This document shows, piece after piece, positions 41,101 to 56,100 of a stretch of 64,000 nt of DNA. Location of the stretch: contig NW_024104300.1 in the NCBI RefSeq assembly GCF_003945595.2, positions 930,001-994,000 on the forward strand, in the 5' to 3' direction. How positions within the stretch are numbered: the stretch's first letter is position 1; the number at the start of each line of letters is the position of its first letter. The notes beneath the pieces are model-generated. The model searched no databases, was not told the DNA's origin, and saw only the letters and a list, made by a program, of their open reading frames with translations. The position numbers and the translations under genes were made by a program. The DNA is from Pipra filicauda (taxonomy: Eukaryota; Chordata; Aves; Passeriformes; Pipridae).

Positions 41101-44100
41101 CTCTAAAATTTGATGTGTTGGTGTATTAGGGAGGGTTCGAACCATACTGAAGCTTGAAAACCAAGACATCGTTAAAAGCTTAACAAAACCAAATATTTAT
41201 TACCAAGAGGTGGCCAGCAAAACAAACAAACCCAAAAAGGAGGAAGGAGGAGAGAAATAAGCCCCCAGCACGACCTCCCCAGTTACCCAGCTGTTGCCCA
41301 TAAAGTTATCTTACCGACCTAGCATACCTATAATTACCCATAGCAGAAGCTGCATCCTTGGAGAGTCAGTAAGTTCACAAACTGGCAGGTGGCCCTGCCA
41401 AAGGCAACGTTGTCTTTGGTATGAAATTAGCTCCCTCCAAGAAAGCACTATCTGCTTTTTATACAATTAATTGAGTGACCACAACCTCCCAGGTGTGGCC
41501 AGCACCGCCCAGCCCAAGGCCCTCAGTCCCACCTCCCAGTTATGTAAGTTCATCCCTTCTGCGCACGCGTGGCTTTTCCTGTGCCTGCGTACTGTACTCA
41601 GGGGGGTCTTTTCCAAATGAGTCTGGGGGCATCCTTCATCATCCTCCTCCTCAATCTCTCTGTCAAGCGACCTTGGAAGACAATTAGCCAATCGCAGAAT
41701 ACCAATTAAAACAGTTTATACAAGAAGCTCTCTTCAAGGACAACTTTCCGGTTTATCAGTGCTTGTTTTCCCATAACTTGGCAGGGAAAAAGCAAAGCTT
41801 TCACAGGTGGCAGGGCCAAACACAGACCAAAAGTATCAGCATAAATTCACCCTAGTAAAGTTGGTTTTCACTTGTGTGTCCAAGTTATTCTTGCCTTCTC
41901 TTGAAAATGCTAGGGAAAAAATAGTTCAAGTTTCAGAATATAACTCAGTTTAATTTATTTGAAGCAGTTTTGAGGTTAGATGCCTGTGAGTAATAGGTGG
42001 ATATTCCAATATAGATGGAAATGGCAAATGATAAATATGCAATTATTGCTTCTGCAAATTCTGTCTAGAAATAGTGTGTAATTATTCACTGGAATAAGTA
42101 TTTTAAGATTAAACCATTAAGAGGAGTAGATTTCTTTTTTGTAGTAGTAGATATTTTTGGAGGCTTTGAGATTGACACTCTCTAGGTATCTTGTTCACCA
42201 CATGAAAATGCTAGAAGAATCCACATCAGAGATATTTTATTCTCAAACTGTTTGAGGTTAGGCTTTTGTTTGCTTGTTTATATTCTAATTGTTGTGTTTA
42301 CTATTGTTATACTTGTTTTACTGAGCTGTCATGGTTTTCTTGTCTGTAGCTGGAAGAAGGCACTAATTTAGCACACATCTTGAAGACAATATAATTGCTT
42401 CAAAACGATCCCACAATACATTTTAAACTATTTCTCTTCTTCAGTACAGTTTGAGTCAGCTTCAGTAGACTGTGCTAGGACTTTTTCCATCATTAATTTA
42501 AAGAAAAATATGACAAAAAATATGCTTGGAAGGAGTATTTTGTAGAAGTACACTTCTACTTTATTAGGTTATTAACAGATACCTATCCCAAAGACCCAAC
42601 TATCCAAGCTATTTAGGATAAAAATTCTGTTCTTACCACAGGCCAGGAATCATTTTTACTAAAAATCTTATTGGTTTTAGTATTTTTTTTCTTTTTTAAA
42701 CTTGCAAAATATTCTTTGAGCTGACTTTGCTCATACTTTTTCCAGCTAGCACTAGACTGTGAATTGTGTAAGGCAATGTGCAATGTCTAAATGAGTTGTG
42801 TCTTGTGTCTAAGATACTGTTTCAAATACTGACACAATACATCCATATATTAAATATCTGCAGGGTTCAGACGTGTTGTACCTCATGCTTTTCACATATT
42901 GATGTCTTCTTTTTTCTGTAGCTATATGCTATGACCACCTAATAATCTAGGCTTGTATGTTTCTTTAATATTTATTTATAGTTATTCCTGTAAACTTTTG
43001 CTGAAGAGTTTAGAATTAATTGGATTATTCTTACTTTCACCTGTTTTGGTGTTTGAAGTGATCGTTGGTGCTAAAGAATTCCAAGTAGAATGTGCAGATG
43101 AAGTGATAAGCCTGCTGGAAAGTGGCAATGCGGCTCGTCGCACAGGCACAACGCAGATGAATGAGCACTCTAGTCGATCTCATGCCATTTTTACCATCAG
43201 TATTTGTCAGAAGCAATCTGCAGAGTCTCAAAAAAATACTGATGCTGCACGGGATTTGATCGCTTCGAAGTTTCATTTCGTGGATTTGGCAGGATCAGAG
43301 AGGGTAGCAAAAACTGGAAATACTGGTGAACGCTTCAAAGAGTCAATTCAGATCAACAGTGGTCTCTTAGCCTTGGGAAATGTCATCAGTGCCCTTGGAG
43401 ACCCAAAAAGGAAAAGTGTACATATTCCATACAGGGATGCTAAAATCACTCGTATTCTGAAGGACTCCCTTGGAGGAAATGCCAAGACTGTTATGATAAC
43501 ATGTATAAGTCCATCCTCACTGGACTTTGATGAATCTTTAAATTCTCTCAAATATGCCAACAGAGCCAAAAATATTAGAAATAAACCGGTAGTAAATTAC
43601 AACCCCGAAAAAGACCGCATTGATGAAATGGAACTTGAAATCAGATTACTTCGGGATGCTTTGCAGAACCAGCAGATCAGTAATCAGTATTTACATGACT
43701 TAAATGAAGAAAAAGCTCGTATCAGTTCACTCGAGGAGCAGCTCACCCGCCTTCAGGTTCAGTATTTCAGTTACAGAAATTGTGTAGATGAAGCCTTCCC
43801 CTTTCTACTTGATTTGAATGATGACGTTAGCTTAAGAAGAAGTCAGCGGGACAGGTTACAGAGGTGGATCACTATGGTACAGAAAGTAAGGAAGGAAGCT
43901 CTCACCGTCCAAGAAACTGACACAGGGACTGAGATCAGCCCAGAGCCACATCATGTCATGATTCTTCAGCTAAAGAAGGAACTAAAGAAATGCCAGGTAT
44001 TTAATTATAAGTTCACTGTTTAAGTAACTAAGTGAAAAATCAATCTGCCAAAACTTTAATTCAATTTTGAAATATGTATAAAGATGTCACCTTACAATTT

Positions 44101-47100
44101 GACAATTTAAATTTAATTTGCAATTTTGTATCATTTTGTTTGGCTAATCTCTGGGACATAGGTTTATTTTAATGGATCATTGAATACACAGTCATCTTAA
44201 TCATGACAGAGGTAAGTAAAGGTTATATTTTGGCTAATAAGTTTCAAGATGACTCTGGAACTGAGCGGTTTTATCTCTTAGATTTTTATTTTTAGCTATG
44301 CTAGTATGCTAGGTATGGCTGGGATGAAGTTAATTTTTTGTAGTAGCTCTTAGGGTGCCATGTTTTAGATTTGTAACCAATAAAATGCTGATAACACACT
44401 AATGTTTTAAGTCTTGCTAAACAGTGTTTGCACAGCAACAGGCATTCTCTGTTTCTGCCTCTGCCCCTCTAGTGAATAGATTGAGGAATTCACAAATTGT
44501 GTGGAAACACACATACAACCAAGCAGATGACCCAAACTATCTAAAGAGATATTTCATGCCATACAACATCATGCTCAGCAATAAAAAGGGAGAGTAGAAT
44601 ATTTAGGGAGATTAGCTGTATTTTACCTGGGAACTGGTTGAGCATCAGTCAGCCTTGGGAGGTGGTGGCCTTTGCATCATTTATTTTCTTTCACTTTCCT
44701 TCTCTCCTCCACTTCACCTTCACTTACTGAACAGTTTCTGTCTTGACCCATGAATTTTCTTGCTTTCACTCTTCCTTTGCTCTTCTTCCATCCCATTGGG
44801 GGTGGGGAAGGAAGTGAGAGAGCAGCTGTGTATGCTTAGCTACTTATTGAGGTTAACCTACAACAGTCTTTTTTGGCACCCAAACTGTGGCTGAAGGCCT
44901 TCAAGGTAATAACAGATTTGATTTGTGTGCTAGATTAAACTTCTAGGTGTTATACCTGTTAAGGTGTTATTTGAGTGACTGTTGCAGGTCATGAAGCTAC
45001 ATAGTTGCTTTGGGTGCTGACTTGCATGTTTCCTTGAATAATAAGATGCTTGATTCCTTTCTAGCTATACAACAGCTTCCAGGAGACATTTTCCTGCTTT
45101 GTGTGCTGTTTATCACTCTGTTTTCCTTTGCTTGGGAGACCTATGAAAAAAATACCAGCCATCAGCCTAATTTGGTATTTGGGTCTTGCACTCTGGGTGT
45201 CCCAGTACACCAAGAACCAATAACTATACTTTTCCCCTCTTCTCTGAGAGACATTTTGTGGAGAGAGGGGAAAATGACACCTATCCCTTCCTCTCCCTCA
45301 GGGCAGTTTTTTATAGCCTTGAAGCCTATAGGCTTCTAAGTTCTTTCAGTATCCTCTATAAACCAGACCATGTTTATAGTGATGTGTTGTGATCCCAATT
45401 TTGATTATTGTTCATAAGGTTAAACAGCTAATTGGGGATGCCACACAGGGACATTCTCTAAGGTGATTGATATCTGGGGTATCAGTGTGTATGGGAGGAG
45501 TTGGGAAGGTGCGCAGGGTCATTGCTGCCTCTGACAGCTTGGGATTTCGTGCCTGAACAGGCTCATTAACCCATCAAACTAACACATCATTTGAAGGAGG
45601 GGAGGTGAAACACAATGACTTGTAAAGCTGTGTTAGACCTGGCCCATGCCTTTAAAGTCACTGTCTAGTGCTCTTAGAAATGCAAGAGGTTTTCCTGATC
45701 TAAAAGACCACAAACAGGCATTGAGGAGGTCTCTTGCTCTGAGGCCACACAAACAAGACACTAAACCAGAGACTGAACCCTCAACTCTAATAGTTGCTCC
45801 TGTAGTCAAGAAAAAACAGTGGAGGCAGAGGTCAACTTAGTAAGAGAAGCAGCAGCTCCTGCTCAGAGGAGGAGAGAGAAAGAATCAGAAGAGGCAGCCT
45901 GTTCTGCAGCAGGACAGGAAAGCAAAGAAACACAAATAATAAGAGCTGGAAGCTACCCAGTCCCTATCCATGACCAAGCTTCAAGATGTGTGTAAAGATT
46001 TTGTCTGACAGCAAGAGGAGCTAATTGCTACCTGTTTGCTGGAGCAAACAGGTAGAGCTGGAGTAGTGGGGTTGACAGTCTGGAACTAGAAGATAGGGAA
46101 GCAGCAACTGGGATCCATTGCTGAGTACTGTGGGGTTGACAGAGGGATCAGAAGAGGGCAGCCACCTGCAGCCTCCAGTGGTGACTCTTATTGAGCTTTT
46201 CCTAACCTGTATTTCTTCAGCAATATTCTCACAAAAAATTCCTGTATTTTATTTTCATGACCATGCTTTAACTAACTGTGTTTCTGAACTATTTATAGAT
46301 TTCTTTGTCTAATCACTTTTCTAACACTTGCTTTTGTGTTAGATATGAACTCTTGCTTTTTAGTGGCATCATACTTGTTTATGGTTTTCTAGCTGAGGTG
46401 AGAATTTCAAAACAAGATATATGAGTTTTAACATGCAGATATCCCATAAGGGTCCCGTCCTGCTGGTAGTTCTAATTAGCTGTTTCTCAGACAGCAGAAA
46501 ATAATCCTAGGCAATGATCTATGGGGAGAAGAGCTCTCAGCCTTCTCTAGCATGATAATGTCTCCTCCTAGAACCGAAACATGATCAAATAAATAAATCT
46601 TTTTGGGAACATCCCCATATACATTTAGGAAGTACAAATTTTGGATATGCTGAGTTAAAATGTTGACTATGAATAACAAAATGTAAGAAATAATTCAGAT
46701 TGTTGTATGATAAACAGTCTCAGATTTATTTTATAACTTAAAACAACTGTACACTAGTTGGAAACTGAGTGAAGTTCTGACATAAGATGAATGCTAGAAA
46801 AACTAATTTGAGTCTGTCGTGTAGTGGAAGGAGACAGTGCTCCAACAAGTTAGAATTTTGTAACATCAACACATTTTTAGTTTGCACACCAAACTGCCAT
46901 GTCTGTAGACTGTTATCAGGCAATTGCATAAACAAATGTGGTCTTTTTTTTTGTTCTCAAGCAATCTAAGTCACAACTTTTTTCTTCTTCATTGTCTTCT
47001 GTGGCTTATTTTAACCCCCTGTTTCCATGTTCAAAACAGTGTAAGAGCTTAGCTTAAATTTCCCCAGGAGGAGATGGTTAAGGAAAGGCTAAAATAAATG

Positions 47101-50100
47101 AGTAACCACAGACTGTAGAGCAGTGTTTGTATATGCCAGATTTAGTAGCTAATAGTGGACCCATTCTTGTGTGCACATACCCATTTCTTTTCTAACAGTT
47201 ATGATTGCGTGTATAATGCTGTCTTACACAAAATTAAAATACTGGCATTGTGAATTAGCCATAGGTAACAGCCAAACTAATTTGTGCCTCCACCAGCAGG
47301 ACTCATGGAGAAAAAAATAGGAAGAACGGGAATGAGAAGGTTTGTGGGTTGACATTATGTTTCAATATTTTGTATTTGGCTTCTACACGCTTCCTGGAAG
47401 AGTAACAACATTTGGAAGTCTCCTTCAATCAGTATTGGATTATTCATTCAGACAAACACCTGAAGAAGCATTCTTACAGTTTCTTTAAGCTGTTATCTGA
47501 GTTTCAGAACAAGAACAGCTGTTCTTATTTTTTTCATTTGATGAGTGTATTAATCACAAGATGCTGAGATCTTGTAGCTGCATGTAACAGCATGCTAAGG
47601 AGAATAATTGAATTCAGATATATACTTCAGTAAAGGAGCTTTGGTTATGAGTAAATTATTCCCTTTGGAAGAATGAAACTTGTCAGAACAAAATCAATAG
47701 ATGAAATGGAAGTGAAAAAATAACTGGTAGAAACTGCAGATAACCACTTAGATAATTTGCCATACATACCTCAAAACTTTGCAGTTTTGATCATGTCTTT
47801 TAACAACAAATGAGCTTTTATTTTCCAGCTTTTCCACTTTCTGCCCTTTTCCCCAGCTGAACTTTTCTTGTATTATCTAGCAGGCACTAGTTATGGATGA
47901 AGAAGTATTCAGCCAGAAGGATCGTGAAGTCCAGATACTACAGAATCAGATAAAGAAATTACTACAGGAAAATGAAGAACAACTGGAATCTTTAAAGGAG
48001 GCTCAAGAAACACATAGATTACAGGTATTTTTCCACTGATACACATGTATCTGTGTGAATGCATTCAACAAGTCCCTGGTTTTTTTTTTATTTAACTACC
48101 AGTCAATATTAGAAACATTTTGATTGAATTAGAGCTCTATCACTTAATCAGTTGGGTTCATCTAGTGGATGAACCACAATAATGTGATTCTTGAAGTCTG
48201 TACGTAAGCCTAGCTGTGCCACAACCTTCCTGTATAACCTGAGATGAATCATTCACTCTCTCCATGCCTTCCTGTTATGCTTCAGGATTTGCATTATTGT
48301 TAAGTAGTTTCAGGACAAGTAATGAATTAGAATTTGAAAGACTTTGAAAGATTCTTTAGACTCTAAAATTTACTGTAAATAACTGAAGTTGCATTGAAAC
48401 TGATTTTGTTATAGCTTTATTAAGAATTAGAGTATTATTCCATTTTGAGTTTGCAAGACAGAATTCCATCCTAACTTTCTGATCATTCACTAATAGAGAA
48501 AACTGAGTGACATAATGGAAAGAGACAGTGAGAAAGAGGCTTCTTGTCTCTTTCCTTCTCTAGATCTTGTGCTTGCTAATGAAATTAAGATGGCTATCAT
48601 GTGCATAACATTTTAAGATCAAGAAGACTGCAGATAGAATAGTTAACATTCTGCCGGTGTTGCCTGTCACATGGATGACAGATAAATTATTATATGACTT
48701 TTTTAAAAGAGAAAAGCATAAACATGGATAGCTAGTGCTCTTCTCCTTATTATACTTTGTCTCCTTTTTCCTCTTCTTTACTGATGGCTTGGGCATAGTC
48801 AATGACTGAAAGGTAAGTATACTAGTCATCATCTTTTTCTTTCCTCTGTCACTGTCTTTCTTTTCTGTCACCTCTGTCTAGATTTTTATTTTTAACCTGT
48901 ACACCATAGTGTCAACATACACTGTGATAATGCTTATATAAATTCTGGAGGATACAAGGTAGGATACAAGAATATGTAACAGTGTAGGTAAAAGATCATG
49001 ACTCTTTCAGTGTTGGAGACAGCAGAGAAGCTTGGGAGCTTTCAGGCACCATTTTGGTATTTATTTCACTAAACTGCCATTTCTATGTAAAAACAGGTAG
49101 AATAATGAAAAGCAAGTACTTTTGTCAAATATTTTAAGTTTTATTCACAGGAATATGTAGTTTAATGATACATGATAGAATAAAAACTTTAAAAGTAACA
49201 AGTATTAGGTATTAAATGTTTATAAAGATATGTATTTATGGAATGGGTGTTACACTGTGGGGTTGTATGTACAATAGTATCAGGGACAAAAATTCTTAAA
49301 AGGGTTAAATAATACCTTCTAGTCAATCAGTTAGCTGTTGCTGCTTCCAAAATGATAATAAATGTGATATTCATACATATATTCTATTTCCTATAACATA
49401 GGGATAATATGTACTGTATTCCAAAACAACGTCAATATGTAAGGCGTTGTATGTTTGTGTTTGGAAGGAACTTTCAATCTAAGAGAACAGCATAAGAATG
49501 AATAGAAACTTATACTCAAAGTAGGAGAATGCAAAATGTATCATGAGCTATTCTTCAGCTTTTTTGTTGTTGCAAGGCCAGATTTTAACCATACTTTGAA
49601 AAGAATCAAAAACAAGAGAGTGAATTGAAAATTTATATAATCTTGGCCTTGTGGATAAATTAGTTTAGATAACATAAGTACTTTTGAATGATGTACAGAG
49701 AATGCTGTAGGAGAAGCAGACAAGATCTCCAAACTATCATTACCAACAAAAGCTGAGACTTGGTGGAAGAAAAAAGCAGCAAGTCATCCTAGGACATGTA
49801 CATGTTTATGTTTATTTTTACAAATAATCTTTCAAGTGGAAGTGCTCAAAGAGAAAGACGAAGCTCATATACATGTTTAATTCATAAGACTCAGACCATG
49901 AGTTGCATTTGAACATTTTTTTTGAATTCCCATTTTATTTCTCCATAAACACCCATATAAAGGAATTTCAAGCTGCTAATTACATCGTCCACCTCTCAGT
50001 AGATGCCTAGATAGGCTCATGTAACTTAACTGGGATAGGTTTTTCTAAAAAAAATGTGTCTAAAATTTATTGGAGTTGGTGTGTGAGTGGATTGATGATA

Positions 50101-53100
50101 TGTCATAGCATTTGTAGTTTGTTACAGAATTTGCCTGTGCCCAGCAGAATAATTTAGGGTCAGTGAGTGATTTACAAGATTCATGACCTTTGTATGGAAT
50201 TTAGAAATAGTGAATATGATACAGAGCTCACTTTTGCTTTGTTATTTTTTTCCCCACGAGACTGAGAAAATGGTAGAACAGCAAATGCTTATTGATCAGC
50301 TAAAAGAAAAATTAGAGAAGATTACAGATGTGAAAACTTTAGGTATCTCAAATGCTTGTGAAGATGGGTCACCATTTGCGAGGAGGCCCTACAGTGTCCC
50401 ACTCACAAAAAATCTGCTACGCTCCCTTCACCCATCTTCAGGTACAGAGACCCAAAAGGTAAGGTCTGCCCAAATCTTACATTTTTGCCCCTCTACTTTG
50501 TAATGATTATGGGCCAATAATTAGACATGACATGAAAGTGGCTTTCTCAGATACTGCTTAGCTTCTCATTAAAGACTCTGAAAAATTATTTTCTTGCAAC
50601 ACTTGCTATGCCACAATTATCCAAAATATTCAGGCTTAAAATTCCTACTTACAAGTGCTAAGGCTCTAATATTTTCTGGTGTTTTTCTGGGGGTTTTGAG
50701 GGTTCAAATACAAAACATTAACAAAAATGAATTATTATTTTTACAACTGTATTGAATATGTGGAATAACGAGTTTCTAACAGTGCCTGCTTTCACATTTG
50801 AAGCTCTTGAAAAACCATTTGTTACAAAGGTATTCAGAGTTATTAGCGAAAACTTCTAATTTTGCTTACAAGCTCAGGTGATGTCAGAATTTTAAATTGA
50901 AATATTTTTTTAAAATATCAGTAAAGAATTGCTAAATTGTTGCAGCTGTTTTTACCCATTACTATTTTTGTGTGCTCTCTGGCAGGTGTATACCAGCCCC
51001 TGTGCCTTCTCCCTGGACAGGATAATGGCAGAATTCCATGCTCGCAGACAGATGATACTGAGCAAGATAGAAGATCAGGATAAAGTCCTTCACTGCCACC
51101 TCTCTGATCAGAGTGATGAAGAGGAAGAAAATACAGGCAGCAAAGACAAAACCTCATTTAAGTAATTTTTTGTTCTATAACTTTTGTTACAGACAAATGC
51201 ATAGGTATAAAGGTAGAATTACTGCCTAATCCTGCCATGATATGAGACTATCTGTAATGTTACTTATGGTAAACTTGTGGGACCAACTGGGCATATTGCA
51301 GAATAAGTTTGATAAACATAGGTTTAACAAAGATTGCATAATCCTTGGTTTGGGGCCAGAATCTGCCATGAATATCGGGGGTGATGTGGAGCATAGATGG
51401 GAAAGAAGGTACAAATGCTGTGGTAAGTTTGGGATTCTTTTCTGTTAGAATCATAAGATTTGCGCGAAGCAAATTATATCCCTGATTATATATTTGCAGT
51501 TTAGCATGTTTATCGTTCTTCCTTAGGCATTCCATAAACCAAACATGGACACAAAATCAGGCTTCTCTGTGCACTCTTCCTGATCTAAGTGACATGAAAT
51601 GTCAAATAAACAAGTCTGGTTTATCCAACAAATTTGTGCTACAGATTGACACAGCCACAGGTAAAATGGAAGTCATAAGAGCAAATCTTATTACAGTATC
51701 AGCATATGCAAGAGTGTCTTTAGCACATGTAACTATTTTTCCCAGCAAAATGTGTGTATTTGATACGAATATTTTTTTAGTTACAGCTCAATGTAGGCTT
51801 TCAAGATGCTATTCTTCTTTCCCTTTCTGAAACTGATGTCAGTAGCCTTAGTGTTTAAGTAATATTTGTTATCCAGAAAGCTAGTTAGATATAATCCTTA
51901 GTACTTCTTCAGTGAAACAAAATGGATTCTCTTATCTTACCAGAAATGCACTGAAATGTTTTCAGGAATATTTTTCCTCATACTTAGAATCTTGAAATGC
52001 AAGTGCATACATTTCTTTTCCTGTTTAGACGCATAGTAGGGAAAAGACTCTTGGTGCTATTCTCTCCTTTTGATTATTTTACTTCATGTGGAAGCACTCC
52101 ACACAGACAGTGTTCCAGAGCACTACCTTTTTGGGTACAGCATGCATTCCAGATTTTTTATCTCCATTTTGCTTTGTTTTTTTCAAGGTGAAAAGATTGA
52201 CAGCCTCCAGAAAATTCATGTTTTTAACATGCAGAAGTTGAAGATTTCAGAGTTGAGATTCACTGAGACTGAGCAAAAAATAAGAGAACTTGCACTTAAT
52301 ATCAAAAGGAAAGAGGAACTTATTAAGGAATTAGTAAGAACAGGTAACTGGCTACTATAGGGATAACTGGAGTGAAGATATTCAGAAAAAAAAGAAAAGC
52401 CACAAAAAACCTGAAGTCCTGCATGTCTTAGTTTTTACATAGCTACCTTACACAAGAATACTTTTAACAATTTAAATTTATAACTTTTGCTGATTACTTG
52501 CTATAATTGCACTGAAGGCTGTAAATTTTGATTACAGCCTACTCTGCTATGATATGCAGATGTATTGTTAAATAATTTTTGTACTTTGTTGATTGTTGCT
52601 CTTATCCAACAATAATGTAATTTTTCATGTAAGCTCAGTGCTACTGATCTCTTCATGGACATGTATTTGTCATATGGTGTCTGGGATAGGAGACAAGATA
52701 CATCCCTGTATCTTCTGTGTTTTAGCACAGTAGAGAAACAGGAGTTGGAAGTGGATGAGGGAAAAGGTCAGTGTCCCTGTTAGCCTACATCCCTTACACA
52801 TCTGTCCTGATACAGAAACTAGCCTTATGGTGACAGTAAGGATCTCTCTGCTCAGCTCCTTCAATCACACTCCTCTCCTATGCTTACCTTCTCTTAAGGT
52901 TGCCTTTTGGCACTGAGGAAGATTCTGTGCCCCACCACCAATTGCCCAAACAGGACAAGTCACGGAGTAGAAACACTATCCAAGGCTTTTTCCTAATTAT
53001 TAAGCTTAAAGCTGAGTAATAAATAAATGGCATATTATTCTGGAAAAAAAAACCCAAACAAATTTATGAAATACAGGGAGCCATTTTGGCAAACACTACA

Positions 53101-56100
53101 ATAGGCAGAAGAATTTAACTTTGGCAGTCAGGTGGCATTTGGTGACATCAGGTGACTTGTGAAAAATTCATCATATATAGGACTCCTTCCTTTATGTCCA
53201 TTTCAGAGTTACAAGGGAACTGAATCACAAATTACTGATTTAGCCAGAACAAAGTAAGTAATGATTCAACTACAAAATTGAGTATTACATTTCGACTGAT
53301 TATTATGCTGTCTTTAAGGTAAGGATGCTCAGTCTGTAAGTAGGCAATATTCTTTGAAGATAACTAAACTGGAGCAAGAAACTGAACAGGCCAAAATGGA
53401 ACTGGCTGAAACACAAAAGCAGCTTCAGGAGCTGGACAGTAAAGAGGTGAGAGATGTTCCTGAGAAAGTCAAGTTACAAAAAGAGTTCCGGAAGAAGATG
53501 GATGCAGCTAAGTTGAAAGTGCAGGTATTTCTGGTCTGACTATTAAGGGTTGCAAATCTCTGTCTCCCTGTCATATCTGAACCTTAACACTCTGCTTGTA
53601 AAATTCTCACCTGTTTTACACTTTAGAAGTTGGCTGGATTGAAGTAGCTAATGAGAAACTTAATACTATTATACTCAGAATGCTATTTAACATATACATG
53701 GTTAGATACATACAATATTTTCTTGGTAGGTAAGAAGCCAAAAAAGAAGTGGGAGATATAGGATGTTCGTATACCGTTGTATGTAGTATCATAAAAGAAC
53801 CTATACAAGGAGACTATTACAAGTTTATTACCTGCCATAAAATCAATGTTTTATGAAAATACTATATAAATTCCAGCTCTAAGCAAATTCATCTGATAGT
53901 TTGCAAGACCAGGTCCAGTACAGTCATATTTGTTTGACACTGACCTTCTGTTTTTAAGTTCTGCTACACCTAAGTTTAAATTCTGTATAGGGCCAGCTTA
54001 GGTGCTCTGTGCCTCTCGATCCTAGAATGGTGGGTCAGAAAAGTTCCATGCGGAAAAAGGTAGTTGGCTTATTGGCTTGAGCTCAGAACCAGCATTCTGT
54101 CACCATTATGTCTCTGCACATTTTCTAGAGCTGTTAGATTTCACTACTTTCACTGTTTTGCCGGGCATGAACTGTATTTTACCTTTTTTCTGCCTGTGCG
54201 ACTTTACCAGATAGCTCAGAAACCACAGGAATATCAGGTGATTGTTTGGGCAGAAGTTAGTAAGTCTTGCTGACTCTAAGAATTCAGTGAAATAAAGAAT
54301 GAAGTTGAGTCTTAGTTATAAGTTTTTCTGGTATTAACTGAAATGTGACATGAATATTCAGGCCTTACAGAAGAAGCAGCAAGACACTAAGAATCTGGCT
54401 TCCTTATCTAACCAAAGTGAGAGAGAAGCAACGGAACTTGAGCAGAACGTGGCTCAGATGAAGGATCAGCAATCCCAGATACAGAAGAGACTGTATGAGG
54501 AGAGTGAAAAAAAGAAGCAACTAGAAGCAGAACTTCAGCAGGACCAGCAACAAATTAAGGTAGGATTTTTCCTGTTTCTTTATGACAAAGAATTAGATGC
54601 CCCTGCTTCCTCAAAGACAATAAACTATACTGCCAGGGTTTCCATAATTTTCAGTAATGACTTAATAACTTTCTGGATAAATGCACTCAAGAAATTGTGT
54701 GTAAACATTTTCACATAAATCTTCAGTTTGCCTTTCTCTTTCAGCTTTTTTTTTTTTTTCATTTTATTACATGATGTCTAGTTCTAAATTGCAATTTTAC
54801 AGGTAAATTTAGGGTCAGTATTTCAGATTATATACTTGTGTGAACTCTGACATTAAATGCATTTTGACTGACTGATGCAGGAAGAATGGTGCTTTTTGTT
54901 TGTTCATAGGAATTTCAACTTAAGATGGAGCAACAACAGAAGATCCTTGAACTGAAGGATAAAGAAATTGCTGCTTTCAACAAGAAGAAAAATAACTCTG
55001 TGGGAACTCCACATAAACTACAGGTGTAGTTAATCTATTCCAAATCTGATAAAAAAAAAATTTTCATCCCTAGTCATATATCTTTGTGAACTGTTTGGAA
55101 AAAGAGTGTTCCATCATAGTTCTGTCTTCTTTTTTGCTGTAGCAAAAAATGGCAATATAGTCTAGCAGCTCTTTTACTCTTTTTCAATGAAAGAAAGAAA
55201 GGAGGGCCTTTAAAGTTTTTTTCCCTACAGTTTGTCAGAAATGCTGATTCAGAGACCCAAGAGTTCAACAGGTTTGGTTTTCTAGTAGGTTTGAGGGTGA
55301 TCTTGTTGTGCAATGTTATAAATGTTCCATGGGTTGTTTGGGGATTTTATTTGGTTTGGTTTTCTACTCTGACATAAATTACTGTGGTCTCTGCTTTTGG
55401 TTGTTCATAACAGGGTTAGAAAAGTATGCGTTCTATGCAGTGGTGCCACCTACATTATTTCAATGTGGACACTGGAACCTGAGTTACCTAAAGTCTTTAA
55501 AGGCTAAAAGAAGTTTTAAAAGTTAAATAAATGCAACTGTTAAGCCCTGATAAACTGTGGCTTCAGAATAAATTTGTAATGGACTACGCTAGCTGGATCA
55601 GAGATGCCATTTACTGTCTTTAATTCTTTCAACATCACAGTTTCTTGTCTCCTAATGTTTTTTCCACAAAGAGCCGTTCTTGGGCAACTATAATGCAATG
55701 ATGATGGGCTAGCTGAATTCTCATGGTACCTTCTAAACCTAGTTGCTGTGCTTAGGTAGATGACATCTATTTATATAACTGTTCTTAGAAAAAGAATATC
55801 TTTCACTTAAATGCATCTGATACAAATTTGTTTGTATGAGATATAGCAATATAACATTGCTGAGCCCCTTGTTAAGTTAGTCCAGTTTCTGTATTATTTT
55901 TAGCCAAGATATTGTTGCAGAATTAAAGTTAACATTAGAAATGTCAATGTCTGCTACAGTTTTATCAGTAATTATAAAAAAGATAAACATTATAATAGAA
56001 TTCTGACCCAAAAAGTCCTGGCTAATGCTCTCTGGATCTGTATTGAAACTTTAGAAATTAGAAGAGCAAAAGAAGTGGTTGGATGAAGAAATGGAAAGAA

